64,000 nucleotides of DNA. Origin: a bacterium. Its GTDB lineage: Bacteria > Bacillota > Bacilli > Lactobacillales > Streptococcaceae. This document shows positions 14,931 to 28,413 of this stretch, in pieces. A program made the position numbers and the translations under genes. The stretch covers positions 1-64,000 of the forward strand of contig CAJNCF010000004.1 in NCBI GenBank assembly GCA_905221195.1, in the 5' to 3' direction. The notes beneath the pieces are model-generated. The model ran no database searches and had not been told where the DNA came from. It saw only the letters and a program-made list of their open reading frames with translations. Positions within the stretch are counted from its first letter, which is position 1; each line of letters opens with the position of its first letter.

Positions 14931-16585
14931 TGTATCAAGCACTTTATCGAAAATATAGAAGTCAAAACTTCTCCCAGTTAGTTGGTCAAGAAGTTGTGGC
15001 TAAGACGCTTAAACAAGCGGTGGAGCAAGAGAAAATAAGTCATGCTTATCTTTTTTCTGGTCCTCGTGGAACGGGAAAAACCAGTGTAGCTAAAATTTTT
15101 GCTAAAGCTATGAATTGTCCCAATCAAGTGGGTGGAGAACCATGTAATAACTGCTATATCTGTCAGGCAGTGACGGACGGGAGTTTAGAAGATGTCATCG
15201 AAATGGATGCGGCCTCTAATAATGGGGTTGATGAAATCCGTGAAATTCGTGATAAATCTACCTACGCCCCTAGCCTTGCCCGTTATAAGGTTTATATAAT
15301 AGATGAGGTTCACATGTTGTCTACAGGGGCTTTTAATGCTCTCCTAAAGACGTTGGAAGAGCCAACACAGAATGTGGTCTTTATTTTAGCTACTACTGAA
15401 TTGCACAAGATACCTGCCACTATTCTATCCCGTGTCCAACGTTTTGAGTTTAAATCAATTAAGACACAGGATATTAAGGAACATATACAATATATTTTAG
15501 AAAAAGAAAATATTAGCTCTGAACCAGAGGCTGTGGAAATCATTGCTAGACGAGCTGAAGGTGGGATGCGGGACGCCTTGTCTATTTTGGATCAAGCCCT
15601 GAGTTTGACACAGGGAAATGAGTTGACGACTGCCATTTCTGAAGAAATTACAGGTACCATTGGCCTGTCTGCCTTGGATGATTATGTGGCTGCCTTGTCT
15701 CAACAGGATGTTCCCAAAGCCTTAGCTTGCTTGAATCTTCTTTTTGACAATGGTAAGAGCATGACGCGTTTTGTGATGGATCTTTTGCACTATTTAAGAG
15801 ACTTGTTAATTGTTCAAACAGGGGGAGAAAATACTCATCATAGTCCAGTCTTTGTAGAAAATTTGGTACTTCCTCAAGAAAATCTGTTTGAAATGATTCG
15901 CTTAGCAACAGTCAGTTTAGCAGATATTAAGTCTAGTTTGCAGCCCAAGATTTATGCTGAGATGATGACCATTCGTTTGGCGGAGATTAAGCCTGAACCA
16001 GCTCTTTCAGGGGCGGTTGAAAGTGAAATTTCTGCACTGAGACAGGAAGTTGCCCGTCTCAAACAAGAACTCGCAAATGTAGGAACTATACCCAAGCCAA
16101 CTAGTCCAGAACCTAGTCGCCCAGCAGCAGGTAAGACAGTCTATCGTGTGGATCGCAATAAAGTGCAATCTATCTTACAAGAAGCCGTTGAAAATCCTGA
16201 TTTAGCACGTCAAAATCTGATTCGCTTGCAGAATGCCTGGGGAGAGGTAATTGAAAGTCTTGGGGGTCCTGATAAGGCTTTGCTGGTTGGTTCTCAACCA
16301 GTTGCAGCAAATGAACACCATGCCATTCTTGCTTTTGAATCTAACTTCAATGCTGGTCAAACAATGAAACGGGACAATCTCAACACCATGTTTGGCAATA
16401 TCCTCAGTCAGGCAGCAGGTTTTTCACCTGAGATTTTAGCTATTTCTATGGAAGAATGGAAAGAAGTTCGCGCAGCCTTTTCAGCCAAAGCTAAATCTTC
16501 TCAAGCTGAAAAAGAAGCAGAAGAAAGCCTGATTCCAGAAGGATTTGAATTTTTGGCAGATAAAGTGAAGGTAGAGGAAGACTAA
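14930..16585 (+). CDS. dnaX: DNA polymerase III subunits gamma/tau
   Basis: Clamp-loader AAA+ ATPase that loads the beta sliding clamp. From the ATG overlapping the previous stop (TAATG) the protein has 551 residues, the expected pneumococcal length. Visible: Walker A GPRGTGKT (44-51), zinc cysteines 63, 72, 75 and 78, Walker B DEVHML, and sensor 1 ATTELHK. The C-terminal part carries a proline/serine-rich linker and the tau-specific domain. An in-frame upstream TTG/ATG would add 11 residues but overlaps the reductase gene and lacks a ribosome-binding site. Confidence 0.97.
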   Translation: MYQALYRKYRSQNFSQLVGQEVVAKTLKQAVEQEKISHAYLFSGPRGTGKTSVAKIFAKAMNCPNQVGGEPCNNCYICQAVTDGSLEDVIEMDAASNNGVDEIREIRDKSTYAPSLARYKVYIIDEVHMLSTGAFNALLKTLEEPTQNVVFILATTELHKIPATILSRVQRFEFKSIKTQDIKEHIQYILEKENISSEPEAVEIIARRAEGGMRDALSILDQALSLTQGNELTTAISEEITGTIGLSALDDYVAALSQQDVPKALACLNLLFDNGKSMTRFVMDLLHYLRDLLIVQTGGENTHHSPVFVENLVLPQENLFEMIRLATVSLADIKSSLQPKIYAEMMTIRLAEIKPEPALSGAVESEISALRQEVARLKQELANVGTIPKPTSPEPSRPAAGKTVYRVDRNKVQSILQEAVENPDLARQNLIRLQNAWGEVIESLGGPDKALLVGSQPVAANEHHAILAFESNFNAGQTMKRDNLNTMFGNILSQAAGFSPEILAISMEEWKEVRAAFSAKAKSSQAEKEAEESLIPEGFEFLADKVKVEED

Positions 16586-16597
16586 AGAAAGATTTCA

Positions 16598-16606
16598 TGA
16601 TACAAT
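16598..16606 (+). promoter_or_regulatory. Extended -10, probably driving a second leaderless mRNA
   Basis: TGATACAAT ends 6 nt before the ATG at 16613, the same geometry as at 14418-14426. There is no Shine-Dalgarno. Confidence 0.65.
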
Positions 16607-16612
16607 AAGTTT

Positions 16613-16807
16613 ATGAATAGACAACAATTTATTATCATAGCACTGTTTACAGCTGCTGAGACCTATTTTTTCAATGAAGCCTGGATGACTGGTCGCTATA
16701 TTATGGCAGCCTTTTGGGCCATTTTACTCTTTAGAAATTTTCGAGTGAGTTACTTGATGGGTAAAATAGTAGATGTCATTGACCAGCATTTAAAAGGGAA
16801 AGACTAG
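16613..16807 (+). CDS. Small membrane protein, probably DUF3272
   Basis: A 64-residue protein with two hydrophobic segments (about residues 5-18 and 28-50) and a charged C-terminus ending HLKGKD. I recognise it as the short DUF3272-type protein found next to dnaX in pneumococcus and relatives; function is unknown. It has its own extended -10 immediately before the ATG and is followed by a terminator, so it is probably a single-gene transcript. Confidence 0.75.
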   Translation: MNRQQFIIIALFTAAETYFFNEAWMTGRYIMAAFWAILLFRNFRVSYLMGKIVDVIDQHLKGKD

Positions 16808-16829
16808 TCCTCAGCTTCTAGACAAAATC

Positions 16830-16851
16830 AAAGCCTTTTGGGCTTTTTTTT
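16830..16851 (+). terminator. Terminator between the DUF3272 gene and sufC
   Basis: AAGCC TTTTG GGCTT stem-loop followed by a run of T residues. Confidence 0.75.
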
Positions 16852-16859
16852 GTTATACT
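16851..16859 (+). promoter_or_regulatory. Extended -10 of the suf operon
   Basis: TGTTATACT (TGn plus TATACT) directly after the terminator T-run, about 100 bp before the sufC ATG. No good -35 is visible. Confidence 0.6.
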
Positions 16860-16957
16860 ATAAAAGTATATTTATTGACCTTTTACCGTATTTTCTAGGG
16901 AAATCAAGTTTGTTTCCAGTAAGTACTGTAAAGGCCTTGAAAAAGAAAGGAACTATC

Positions 16958-17728
16958 ATGTCAGTATTAGAGATCAAAGATCTTCACGTTGAGATTGAAG
17001 GAAAAGAAATTTTAAAAGGGGTTAACCTGACCCTGAAAACAGGAGAGATTGCCGCTATCATGGGACCAAATGGTACTGGTAAATCAACTCTTTCTGCCGC
17101 TATCATGGGAAATCCAAACTATGAAGTAACCAAAGGTGAAGTCTTGTTTGACGGTGTAAATATCCTTGAGTTGGAAGTAGACGAGCGTGCGCGTATGGGA
17201 CTTTTCCTTGCGATGCAATACCCGTCTGAAATTCCTGGAATTACCAATGCTGAGTTTCTGCGTGCCGCTATGAATGCTGGTAAAGAAGACGATGAAAAGA
17301 TTTCAGTTCGTGAATTTATTACTAAATTGGACGAGAAGATGGAATTGCTCAACATGAAAGAAGAAATGGCAGAGCGTTACCTAAACGAAGGTTTCTCTGG
17401 TGGTGAGAAAAAACGTAATGAAATTCTTCAGCTTTTGATGTTGGAACCAACTTTCGCTCTTTTGGACGAAATTGACTCTGGTCTTGATATTGACGCCCTT
17501 AAAGTTGTATCTAAAGGTGTGAATGCCATGCGTGGTGAAGGTTTTGGTGCTATGATTATCACTCACTACCAACGTCTTTTGAACTATATCACACCAGACG
17601 TGGTACACGTGATGATGGAAGGTCGAGTTGTCCTTTCTGGTGGTCCAGAATTGGCTGCGCGTTTGGAACGTGAAGGATACGCAAAACTAGCTGAAGAACT
17701 TGGCTACGACTACAAGGAAGAATTGTAA
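16958..17728 (+). CDS. sufC: Fe-S cluster assembly ATPase SufC
   Basis: ABC-type ATPase of the SufBCD scaffold, which builds Fe-S clusters in the cytoplasm. From the ATG at 16958 (MSVLEIKDLH), with AAAGGA upstream, it has 256 residues. It shows Walker A GPNGTGKST, ABC signature FSGGEKKRNE and Walker B FALLDEIDSGLD. A longer frame upstream reads through the promoter region and is not used. First gene of a five-gene operon sufC-sufD-sufS-sufU-sufB, the standard Firmicutes order. Confidence 0.98.
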   Translation: MSVLEIKDLHVEIEGKEILKGVNLTLKTGEIAAIMGPNGTGKSTLSAAIMGNPNYEVTKGEVLFDGVNILELEVDERARMGLFLAMQYPSEIPGITNAEFLRAAMNAGKEDDEKISVREFITKLDEKMELLNMKEEMAERYLNEGFSGGEKKRNEILQLLMLEPTFALLDEIDSGLDIDALKVVSKGVNAMRGEGFGAMIITHYQRLLNYITPDVVHVMMEGRVVLSGGPELAARLEREGYAKLAEELGYDYKEEL

Positions 17729-17755
17729 TTCCCTCGTATCTTTTAGGAGAAGTAA

Positions 17756-20679
<2,924 letters not shown>

Positions 20680-20739
20680 TAAGACAAGTTTCTTTTGTCT
20701 TATGAATCAGTAGAAATGAAGAATGAAAGAAAGGATATT

Positions 20740-22152
20740 ATGGCTGAAGAAAGAGTAGAACCAAAACCAATTGACCTTGGTGAATATAAATTTGGTTTCC
20801 ATGACGATGTAGAGCCTGTCCTATCGACAGGAAAAGGATTGAACGAAGACGTCATTCGTGAACTATCAGCTGCTAAGGGAGAACCTGAGTGGATGTTAGA
20901 ATTCCGTTTGAAGTCTTATGAAACCTTCAAAAAAATGCCCATGCAAACTTGGGGAGCAGACTTGTCAGAGATTGACTTTGATGACTTGATTTACTACCAA
21001 AAACCATCTGATAAGCCAGCCCGTTCATGGGATGAAGTTCCTGAAAAGATTAAAGAAACCTTTGAACGTATCGGGATTCCTGAAGCTGAGCGTGCTTATC
21101 TAGCTGGTGCCTCTGCCCAGTACGAGTCAGAAGTGGTTTACCACAACATGAAGGAAGAGTTCCAGAAATTGGGGATTATCTTTACAGATACGGATTCTGC
21201 CCTCAAGGAATACCCAGACTTGTTTAAACAATACTTTGCTAAGTTGGTACCGCCAACAGATAACAAATTGGCTGCCCTCAACTCAGCAGTATGGTCTGGT
21301 GGAACCTTTATCTACGTACCAAAAGGGGTCAAGGTAGATATTCCACTTCAAACTTACTTCCGTATCAACAACGAAAATACTGGTCAGTTTGAACGTACCT
21401 TGATTATCGTTGATGAGGGTGCAAGTGTCCACTACGTAGAAGGATGTACAGCGCCAACATATTCAAGTAACAGCTTGCATGCAGCCATTGTAGAAATCTT
21501 TGCCTTGGACGGAGCTTATATGCGTTATACGACTATCCAAAACTGGTCTGATAACGTCTATAACTTGGTAACAAAGCGTGCTAAGGCTCAAAAGGATGCC
21601 ACTGTTGAATGGATTGATGGAAACTTGGGTGCCAAAACAACCATGAAATACCCATCTGTTTACCTAGATGGTGAAGGGGCGCGTGGTACTATGCTTTCTA
21701 TTGCCTTTGCTAATGCAGGGCAACACCAAGATACGGGTGCTAAGATGATCCACAATGCTCCACATACAAGCTCATCTATCGTGTCCAAATCCATCGCTAA
21801 AGGCGGAGGAAAGGTTGACTACCGTGGACAGGTAACCTTTAATAAGAACTCTAAAAAATCTGTCTCTCACATCGAGTGTGACACCATTATCATGGATGAC
21901 TTGTCAGCGTCAGATACCATTCCGTTTAATGAAATTCACAACTCGCAAGTTGCTTTGGAACATGAAGCTAAGGTTTCTAAGATTTCTGAAGAACAACTCT
22001 ATTATCTTATGAGCCGTGGTTTGTCAGAATCTGAGGCAACCGAGATGATTGTCATGGGATTTGTGGAGCCCTTCACTAAAGAACTTCCAATGGAATATGC
22101 AGTTGAGCTCAACCGCTTGATTAGCTATGAAATGGAAGGGTCAGTTGGGTAA
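20740..22152 (+). CDS. sufB: Fe-S cluster assembly protein SufB
   Basis: Core scaffold subunit on which clusters form. From the ATG at 20740 ([10 protein letters not shown]), with AGAAAGGA upstream, it has 470 residues, the normal length; an in-frame ATG-like start 45 bp upstream lacks a ribosome-binding site. Conserved parts include [17 protein letters not shown] (with the cluster-related Cys) and [17 protein letters not shown]. Last gene of the suf operon; a BOX repeat and a bidirectional terminator follow. Confidence 0.97.
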   Translation: MAEERVEPKPIDLGEYKFGFHDDVEPVLSTGKGLNEDVIRELSAAKGEPEWMLEFRLKSYETFKKMPMQTWGADLSEIDFDDLIYYQKPSDKPARSWDEVPEKIKETFERIGIPEAERAYLAGASAQYESEVVYHNMKEEFQKLGIIFTDTDSALKEYPDLFKQYFAKLVPPTDNKLAALNSAVWSGGTFIYVPKGVKVDIPLQTYFRINNENTGQFERTLIIVDEGASVHYVEGCTAPTYSSNSLHAAIVEIFALDGAYMRYTTIQNWSDNVYNLVTKRAKAQKDATVEWIDGNLGAKTTMKYPSVYLDGEGARGTMLSIAFANAGQHQDTGAKMIHNAPHTSSSIVSKSIAKGGGKVDYRGQVTFNKNSKKSVSHIECDTIIMDDLSASDTIPFNEIHNSQVALEHEAKVSKISEEQLYYLMSRGLSESEATEMIVMGFVEPFTKELPMEYAVELNRLISYEMEGSVG

Positions 22153-22162
22153 AAATTAATTT

Positions 22163-22278
22163 TATACTCTTCGAAAATCTCTTCAAACCACGTCAGCTTT
22201 ATCTGCAACCTCAAAGCGGTGCTTTGAGCAACCTGCGGCTAGCTTCCTAGTTTGCTCTTTGATTTTCATTGAGTATTA
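22163..22278. repeat. BOX element (copy 1)
   Basis: About 116 bp beginning TATACTCTTCGAAAATCTC and ending with a TTTTCATTGAGTAT-type terminus, the inverted ends typical of pneumococcal BOX repeats. An internal perfect hairpin, CTCAAAGC GGT GCTTTGAG, is present. It lies between convergent sufB and dacA. Confidence 0.9.
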
Positions 22279-22319
22279 GATCTACTCAAAGTCAAGAACT
22301 TTGAAGATGAACTTGTAAC

Positions 22320-22351
22320 AAAAAAATCGCGGTTTAAATCGCGATTTTTTT
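22320..22351. terminator. Bidirectional terminator between sufB and dacA
   Basis: 11-bp perfect stem AAAAAATCGCG / CGCGATTTTTT with loop GTTTAAAT, giving T-runs on both strands for two convergent genes. Confidence 0.9.
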
Positions 22352-23591
22352 ATAATTTCTCGTTGATAAATCGGATAAATTGATTCCACCAAACCTTTAA
22401 GAAGAAGGCCTTTTCAACTTTCTTTTCCGCTACCATTTCGAAACTAGGACGTTCTGTGATAATGTAACCTTGACCAATCAAGTCCTTGTCTTCGTAAGTC
22501 AAATGGCCAACTACTGTTCCAGCTTCAAGTGGTGCTGGGATTGCTTTGGAATCAGGTGTGAATTGAATAGATTGGGAAGATTGACTCCCAACACGTTCAA
22601 TTAGAGAGATATCATCTTTGGCAACGGCAGTGACCGTATCTTCTTTTCCATCTTGTACAGGGGCTTTGCTATCTTGGTAGGCATCGCCTTTTTGAACGAT
22701 TTTACGAAGCGTGAATGTAGAAGAGATATAATCCATTAGTGAGGATGTAGCTGTGAAGCGAGCGTAAGGATTATTGTCCTGATGGTCTGCATTTAAGACG
22801 ACTGTGATGACTCTCATACCTTTTTCGACAGTAGTACCAACAAAAGATTCACCAGCTTTGTCTGTTGTTCCTGTCTTAAGTCCGTCAAAACCACCGCGAT
22901 GAGCGGGCATGCCTTCTAACATATAGTTAGTCGAAGTGATTGTCATTCCAGCAAAAGTAGAAGACGGTTTTTTGGTGATTTCCAAGACTTGTGGGTACTT
23001 TTTGATGAGATTGCGAGCAACGATAGCAACATCATAAGCACTGAGCTTGTTTTCATCATCTTTTTTAGAGCCTGGGTAAATGTTATCCCCTAGAGTCTCA
23101 TTGTTCAGACCAGTTGTATTGACAACAGTAGCATCTTGAATTCCCCATTCCAAGAGCTTTGCCCGCATCATATCGACGAAATCTTTTTCTGAGCCAGCAA
23201 TTTTCTCTGCTAGGGCAATAGCCGCACTGTTAGCACTAGATACTAGTGTTGCTTCAAGTAGTTGTTCGACGGTATAATTACGAGCTTCCATAGGAACATT
23301 ACTGGCTTCGGAATTTGTCGTTAATTTGTAAGGATAGTCAGAAATATCTACTGGGGTAGATAGTGTAATACTTCCGTTTTCCAAGGCTTCATAGACAAGA
23401 TAAACCGTAATCAATTTTGTGATGGAAGCAATTTCGACAGGTTGGGTTGCATCTTTCTCATAGAGAATTTTACCAGTATTTGCCTCAACAGCAATAGCAT
23501 GTTTAGCAGCAATATTAAAATCTTGAGCAGCAACAGTAGATACTGAACCAATCACAGATAAGCTTAGTAGAGTTAAAATTATTTTTTTCAT
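22350..23591 (-). CDS. dacA: D-alanyl-D-alanine carboxypeptidase (PBP3, DacA)
   Basis: Low-molecular-weight penicillin-binding protein that trims the terminal D-Ala from peptidoglycan stem peptides and so controls cross-linking. The 413-residue protein has a signal peptide (cleavage near AAAQ, residue 22). The active-site motifs are SITK (Ser56-Lys59), SAN (Ser119-Asn121) and KTG (239-241), matching pneumococcal PBP3. A beta-rich C-terminal domain follows, then an amphipathic membrane anchor (FFLKVWWNQFIRFINEKL). The start has no Shine-Dalgarno, and an extended -10 lies 9 nt upstream, so the mRNA may be leaderless or nearly so. Confidence 0.97.
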   Translation of the reverse strand: MKKIILTLLSLSVIGSVSTVAAQDFNIAAKHAIAVEANTGKILYEKDATQPVEIASITKLITVYLVYEALENGSITLSTPVDISDYPYKLTTNSEASNVPMEARNYTVEQLLEATLVSSANSAAIALAEKIAGSEKDFVDMMRAKLLEWGIQDATVVNTTGLNNETLGDNIYPGSKKDDENKLSAYDVAIVARNLIKKYPQVLEITKKPSSTFAGMTITSTNYMLEGMPAHRGGFDGLKTGTTDKAGESFVGTTVEKGMRVITVVLNADHQDNNPYARFTATSSLMDYISSTFTLRKIVQKGDAYQDSKAPVQDGKEDTVTAVAKDDISLIERVGSQSSQSIQFTPDSKAIPAPLEAGTVVGHLTYEDKDLIGQGYIITERPSFEMVAEKKVEKAFFLKVWWNQFIRFINEKL

Positions 23592-23600
23592 AGTAAGTTT

Positions 23601-23609
23601 ATTCTAACA
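23601..23609 (-). promoter_or_regulatory. Extended -10 of dacA
   Basis: On the minus strand TGTTAGAAT ends 9 nt before the dacA ATG, leaving an untranslated leader of roughly 0-3 nt. Confidence 0.6.
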
Positions 23610-23693
23610 TAAAGAAAAAAATATTCCCAGTTTCATGATAGAAGAAAGAAGCTTTTTTGAAAGTGTGGTAAAATAGATGAATGGAGGTACCCC

Positions 23694-24803
23694 ATGTTTC
23701 GTAAGAATAAATTATTTTTTTGGACCAGTGAGATTTTATTATTAACCATCATCTTTTATTTATGGAGACAGATGGGGGGGATTATAACGCCTTTTGTAAG
23801 TGTTGCAAACACCATAATGATTCCCTTTCTTCTAGGTAGTTTTTTATATTATTTGACCAATCCTATTGTAAATTTTTTACAAAAGTATTTCAAAATTAAT
23901 CGTATCATTGGTATTCTACTAACCTTGTGTGCCTTGGTCTGGGGGCTTGTCATTGGGGTAGTCTATCTCTTACCTATTTTGGTCAATCAGTTGACCAGCT
24001 TGATTGCGACTAGCCAGACTATCTATAGTCGTTTACAGGATTTGATTGTGGATTTATCCACATATCCAGCCTTTCAAAATTTAGATATTCAAGCGACAAT
24101 TCAACAATTAAATCTGTCCTATGTAGATATTCTACAAAATATCCTAAATAGTGTTACCAATAGTGTCGGAAGTGTTATATCAGCTCTCTTTAGTACCGTT
24201 TTGATTATTATCATGACCCCTGTGTTCTTGGTTTATTTTTTGTTAGATGGTCACAAATTTTTACCGATGCTTGAACGTACTGTTTTAAAGAGAGATAAGT
24301 TGCATATTGCAGGCCTCTTAAAAAATTTGAATGCAACAATTGCTCGCTATATCAGTGGAGTCGCAATTGATGCGATTATTATCGGTTGTTTGGCCTTTAT
24401 CGGATATAGCGTGATTGGTTTGAAATACGCTTTGGTCTTTGCCATCTTTTCAGGATTGGCCAATCTCATTCCTTATGTAGGACCAAGTATTGGCTTGATT
24501 CCGATGATCATTGCCAATGTCTTTACGGATCCTCATAGAATGCTAATTGCAGTTGTTTACATGCTAATCATTCAACAAGTGGATGGAAATATCCTCTACC
24601 CTCGAATCGTTGGTGGGGTAATGAAGGTTCATCCAATTACGATTTTAGTATTACTTTTGTTATCAAGTAATATCTATGGTGTTATCGGTATGATTGTCGC
24701 TGTACCAACTTATTCTATCTTAAAAGAAATTTCTAAGTTCTTATCTCGCTTGTATGAAAATCATAAAATAATGAAAGAACGAGAAAGAGAATTATCCAAG
24801 TAA
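23694..24803 (+). CDS. AI-2E family transporter (membrane protein)
   Basis: Polytopic membrane protein of the AI-2E (YdiK/YtvI, formerly UPF0118/PerM) family; members export diverse small molecules or ions and true AI-2 transport is shown for only a few. The 369 residues contain about seven hydrophobic segments, with the characteristic FSGLANLIPYVGPSIGLIP motif in the second half and an amphipathic region between the first three and last segments. Shine-Dalgarno GGAGG precedes ATG. Divergent from dacA, with an extended -10 (TGGTAAAAT) upstream, and followed by a terminator. Confidence 0.9.
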   Translation: MFRKNKLFFWTSEILLLTIIFYLWRQMGGIITPFVSVANTIMIPFLLGSFLYYLTNPIVNFLQKYFKINRIIGILLTLCALVWGLVIGVVYLLPILVNQLTSLIATSQTIYSRLQDLIVDLSTYPAFQNLDIQATIQQLNLSYVDILQNILNSVTNSVGSVISALFSTVLIIIMTPVFLVYFLLDGHKFLPMLERTVLKRDKLHIAGLLKNLNATIARYISGVAIDAIIIGCLAFIGYSVIGLKYALVFAIFSGLANLIPYVGPSIGLIPMIIANVFTDPHRMLIAVVYMLIIQQVDGNILYPRIVGGVMKVHPITILVLLLLSSNIYGVIGMIVAVPTYSILKEISKFLSRLYENHKIMKERERELSK

Positions 24804-24805
24804 AA

Positions 24806-24832
24806 GTCAGGAAATTCCTGATTTTTCTTTTT
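24806..24832 (+). terminator. Terminator after the AI-2E transporter gene
   Basis: TCAGG AAATT CCTGA stem-loop followed by TTTTTCTTTTT. Confidence 0.8.
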
Positions 24833-24910
24833 CTTTAGGCAAGTGATAGGAGTAGAAGTGTCGTTTAGATTAGGAGATTAAGAATAATTCACAAAAACTT
24901 TGTAAAACAC

Positions 24911-24938
24911 TTGCAATTTAGCTGAAATTTGATAAAAT
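24911..24938 (+). promoter_or_regulatory. tuf promoter
   Basis: -35 TTGCAA (24911-24916), 16-bp spacer, -10 TAAAAT (24933-24938), about 70 bp before the tuf ATG. Confidence 0.7.
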
Positions 24939-25009
24939 AGTAAGGAAAGTTAGACTGTATTGCCTACTGTCTATCTATAAAATATATTTTATTGGAGGCT
25001 TTTACTCAA

Positions 25010-26206
<1,197 letters not shown>

Positions 26207-26251
26207 TTCGATTTAGTTCCCAGAAGAACAATTATTTAAGTCAGACATTAA

Positions 26252-26281
26252 AAGAATCTTGCTTTGCAAGGTTCTTTTTTT
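26252..26281 (+). terminator. Terminator after tuf
   Basis: AGAATCTTGC TTT GCAAGGTTCT stem (one G-T pair) followed by TTTTTT. Confidence 0.9.
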
Positions 26282-26315
26282 CTGATATTGAACTAAAATG
26301 AAAGAATTGCTTACA

Positions 26316-26348
26316 GAAAAAGCTCCATACACTTGATGTGCATAGAGC
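26316..26348 (-). terminator. Terminator for the helicase gene
   Basis: On the minus strand GCTCTATGCAC ATCAA GTGTATGGAGC forms a stem followed by TTTTTC. Confidence 0.75.
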
Positions 26349-26356
26349 AATGGGGA

Positions 26357-27439
26357 TTATTTGATATAGAGTTCTTGATTTTTTAGGACAATTTCACGTA
26401 CGCTTGCAAACTTCTTGAGTTTTTTGATTTCTTCTGGATGAGTGACGAGAGTGATAACATAGCCTTCTTTACCCATGCGACCTGTACGGCCAGCACGGTG
26501 AGTGTAGGTCTCGATATCTCTAGGGACATCAAAGTTTACAACACATTCGAGGCTATCGATATCAATTCCACGTGCCAGAAGGTCTGTTGCAAGAAGTAGG
26601 GTTAGTTGCTTGTCTTTAAACTTTTCTAAGATGACTTTTCTAAATTTAACATTGACATCGCTAGCGAGGGAGACAGCCAATATATCACGATACTGTAGCT
26701 TTTCCTCGGCACTGCCAAGGTCTGATAGGCTGTTAAAGAAGACTAGTCCGCGGAAATCCTCTACATGAGCCAGTTTTCGTAGCATATCCACTCGGTGACG
26801 TTGGTCTACCTGCATGTAGAAATGCTGGATATTGTCCAGTTTTTGATCAGAGAGATCAATGGTACGTGTATTAGGCGAAATCTTTTCTTGGTCAAACTTG
26901 GTCGTCGCACTCATGTAGATGAGTTGGTGGTCACGAGGTGCGTAGTGGGTGATTTTCTCAACAAAGTGAATTTGAGACTCATCTAGCAATTGGTCAAATT
27001 CATCCAAGATGATGGTTTCTACATTCATCATCTTGATTTTTTTCAATTTAATCAACTCAAAGATACGACCAGGTGTTCCAATCAGAATTTCTGGTCCTTT
27101 TTTGAGGCGTTCAATCTGGCGTTTCTGACTTGAACCCGATAGGAAGAGTTGGGCTGTCAAACCGATGACTTCTGCCCATGTTTTACATACATCAAAAATC
27201 TGTCCAGCTAGTTCTGTATTTGGTGCTAGAATCAAGAGTTGCTGGGCTTTTTTCTTTTGTAGTCGGAGAAGACTTGGAAGGAGGTAAGCTAGGGTCTTAC
27301 CAGTTCCTGTTGGGCTCACTCCCAGGAGATTTTCTCCTGCAAGAAGTGGCTCAAATAGTTGGGTTTGAATGGGGGTAAATTCTTGGAAACCAAGTTGGTC
27401 GCTCAGTTCTTGCCATTCAGTCGGTAGTTTGTTTTTCAT
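26357..27439 (-). CDS. DEAD-box-type RNA helicase with DEFD motif
   Basis: Superfamily 2 RNA helicase, likely cytoplasmic RNA remodelling or decay. The 360 residues hold both RecA-like domains: Q-motif region FTPIQTQ, motif I SPTGTGKT, motif II DEFD instead of DEAD, motif III SAT, and motif VI HRAGRTGR. It ends soon after domain 2 with no C-terminal extension, shorter than CshA-type enzymes. It is translationally coupled to the upstream oxidoreductase gene by an ATGA overlap. The small size and variant motif II fit the group of short streptococcal DEAD-box proteins; the target RNA is unknown. Confidence 0.9.
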   Translation of the reverse strand: MKNKLPTEWQELSDQLGFQEFTPIQTQLFEPLLAGENLLGVSPTGTGKTLAYLLPSLLRLQKKKAQQLLILAPNTELAGQIFDVCKTWAEVIGLTAQLFLSGSSQKRQIERLKKGPEILIGTPGRIFELIKLKKIKMMNVETIILDEFDQLLDESQIHFVEKITHYAPRDHQLIYMSATTKFDQEKISPNTRTIDLSDQKLDNIQHFYMQVDQRHRVDMLRKLAHVEDFRGLVFFNSLSDLGSAEEKLQYRDILAVSLASDVNVKFRKVILEKFKDKQLTLLLATDLLARGIDIDSLECVVNFDVPRDIETYTHRAGRTGRMGKEGYVITLVTHPEEIKKLKKFASVREIVLKNQELYIK

Positions 27440-28413
27440 TTTTCTGCCTCAAATCTAATGCCAGCAGTCTGGCGCATAGTATATAGTAGCTCATGAACTG
27501 AACTTGCATCTTCCAGCCAAGTTTGGTAGAGATTCAGATCTGGTTGCTGGATTATGTGTGCAAATGCAGCGACTTCCTCAGTCATCGTATGAGGAGTCTG
27601 TTGGATAGGGAGTTGGATTTGATTGCCTTGGTGATCGGTAAAAATAGCTGAGCTGACATGTTCGATGGTGTTGAGGGTCAAGGTACCATCTGTTGTATAA
27701 ATCTCGCAAGGAAGATTGGAAGTGATGTTTTTCCCAGCCTTGATATGAACTTGAAAGTCAGGGTAAAAGAGAATTCCGTCACCATTTAGGTCAATGCTAT
27801 TGTCAAGCTGTTGAGCCTGATAGGTTGCATCCTTAGCTTTTCCAAAGAGACGAACGGCAGCGTAGAGGGGATAAATCCCCAAATCCATAAGGGCTCCTCC
27901 AGCAAAATGGTTTGAAAAGACGTTAGGTGTCTGTCCAGCCAATAAGTCCGGCATCTTGGAAGAATATTTGGCATAGTTGAAATCTGCCCCTAACACTTGC
28001 TTGTCTGCTAAAAAGTTTTTGATAGTAGTGAAAGCTTTTTCATGATAATTACGAGCTGCTTCGAATATAAAACAGTGATTTTTCTCAGCTGTTTGAATCA
28101 AATCCAGCCATTCTTGTGGCTGCGTGACAGCTGGCTTTTCAAGAATAACGTGTTTAGCAGCAGACAATGCAGTTTTTGCCTGAGCAAAATGCAAGGAGTT
28201 TGGGCTAGCAATATAGACCACATCAAAGGAGCTTTTGAAGAAGTCCTCTACTTGATCAAAGAGTTGGATATCCTGATAGTGAGAAGCAAAGGTTGCTGCA
28301 GTTTCTAGTTTTCTAGAATAGACTGCGACCAACTGGTATTCTCCGCTGGAATGGGCTGCTTCTATGAAGTGGTGGCTGATAGCCCCTGTTCCGATGACAC
28401 CTAATTTAAGCAT
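27436..28413 (-). CDS. Gfo/Idh/MocA family NAD(P)-dependent oxidoreductase
   Basis: Predicted cytoplasmic oxidoreductase of sugars or related polyols. From the ATG at 28413, preceded by AAAGGAG, it has 325 residues. The Rossmann motif GVIGTGAISHHF is at the N-terminus and the family EKP motif appears in VILEKPAVTQ. The C-terminal alpha/beta dimerisation domain includes GGALMDLGIYPLY. The substrate cannot be inferred. Its stop overlaps the helicase start (ATGA), so the two form an operon. Confidence 0.92.
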   Translation of the reverse strand: MLKLGVIGTGAISHHFIEAAHSSGEYQLVAVYSRKLETAATFASHYQDIQLFDQVEDFFKSSFDVVYIASPNSLHFAQAKTALSAAKHVILEKPAVTQPQEWLDLIQTAEKNHCFIFEAARNYHEKAFTTIKNFLADKQVLGADFNYAKYSSKMPDLLAGQTPNVFSNHFAGGALMDLGIYPLYAAVRLFGKAKDATYQAQQLDNSIDLNGDGILFYPDFQVHIKAGKNITSNLPCEIYTTDGTLTLNTIEHVSSAIFTDHQGNQIQLPIQQTPHTMTEEVAAFAHIIQQPDLNLYQTWLEDASSVHELLYTMRQTAGIRFEAEK

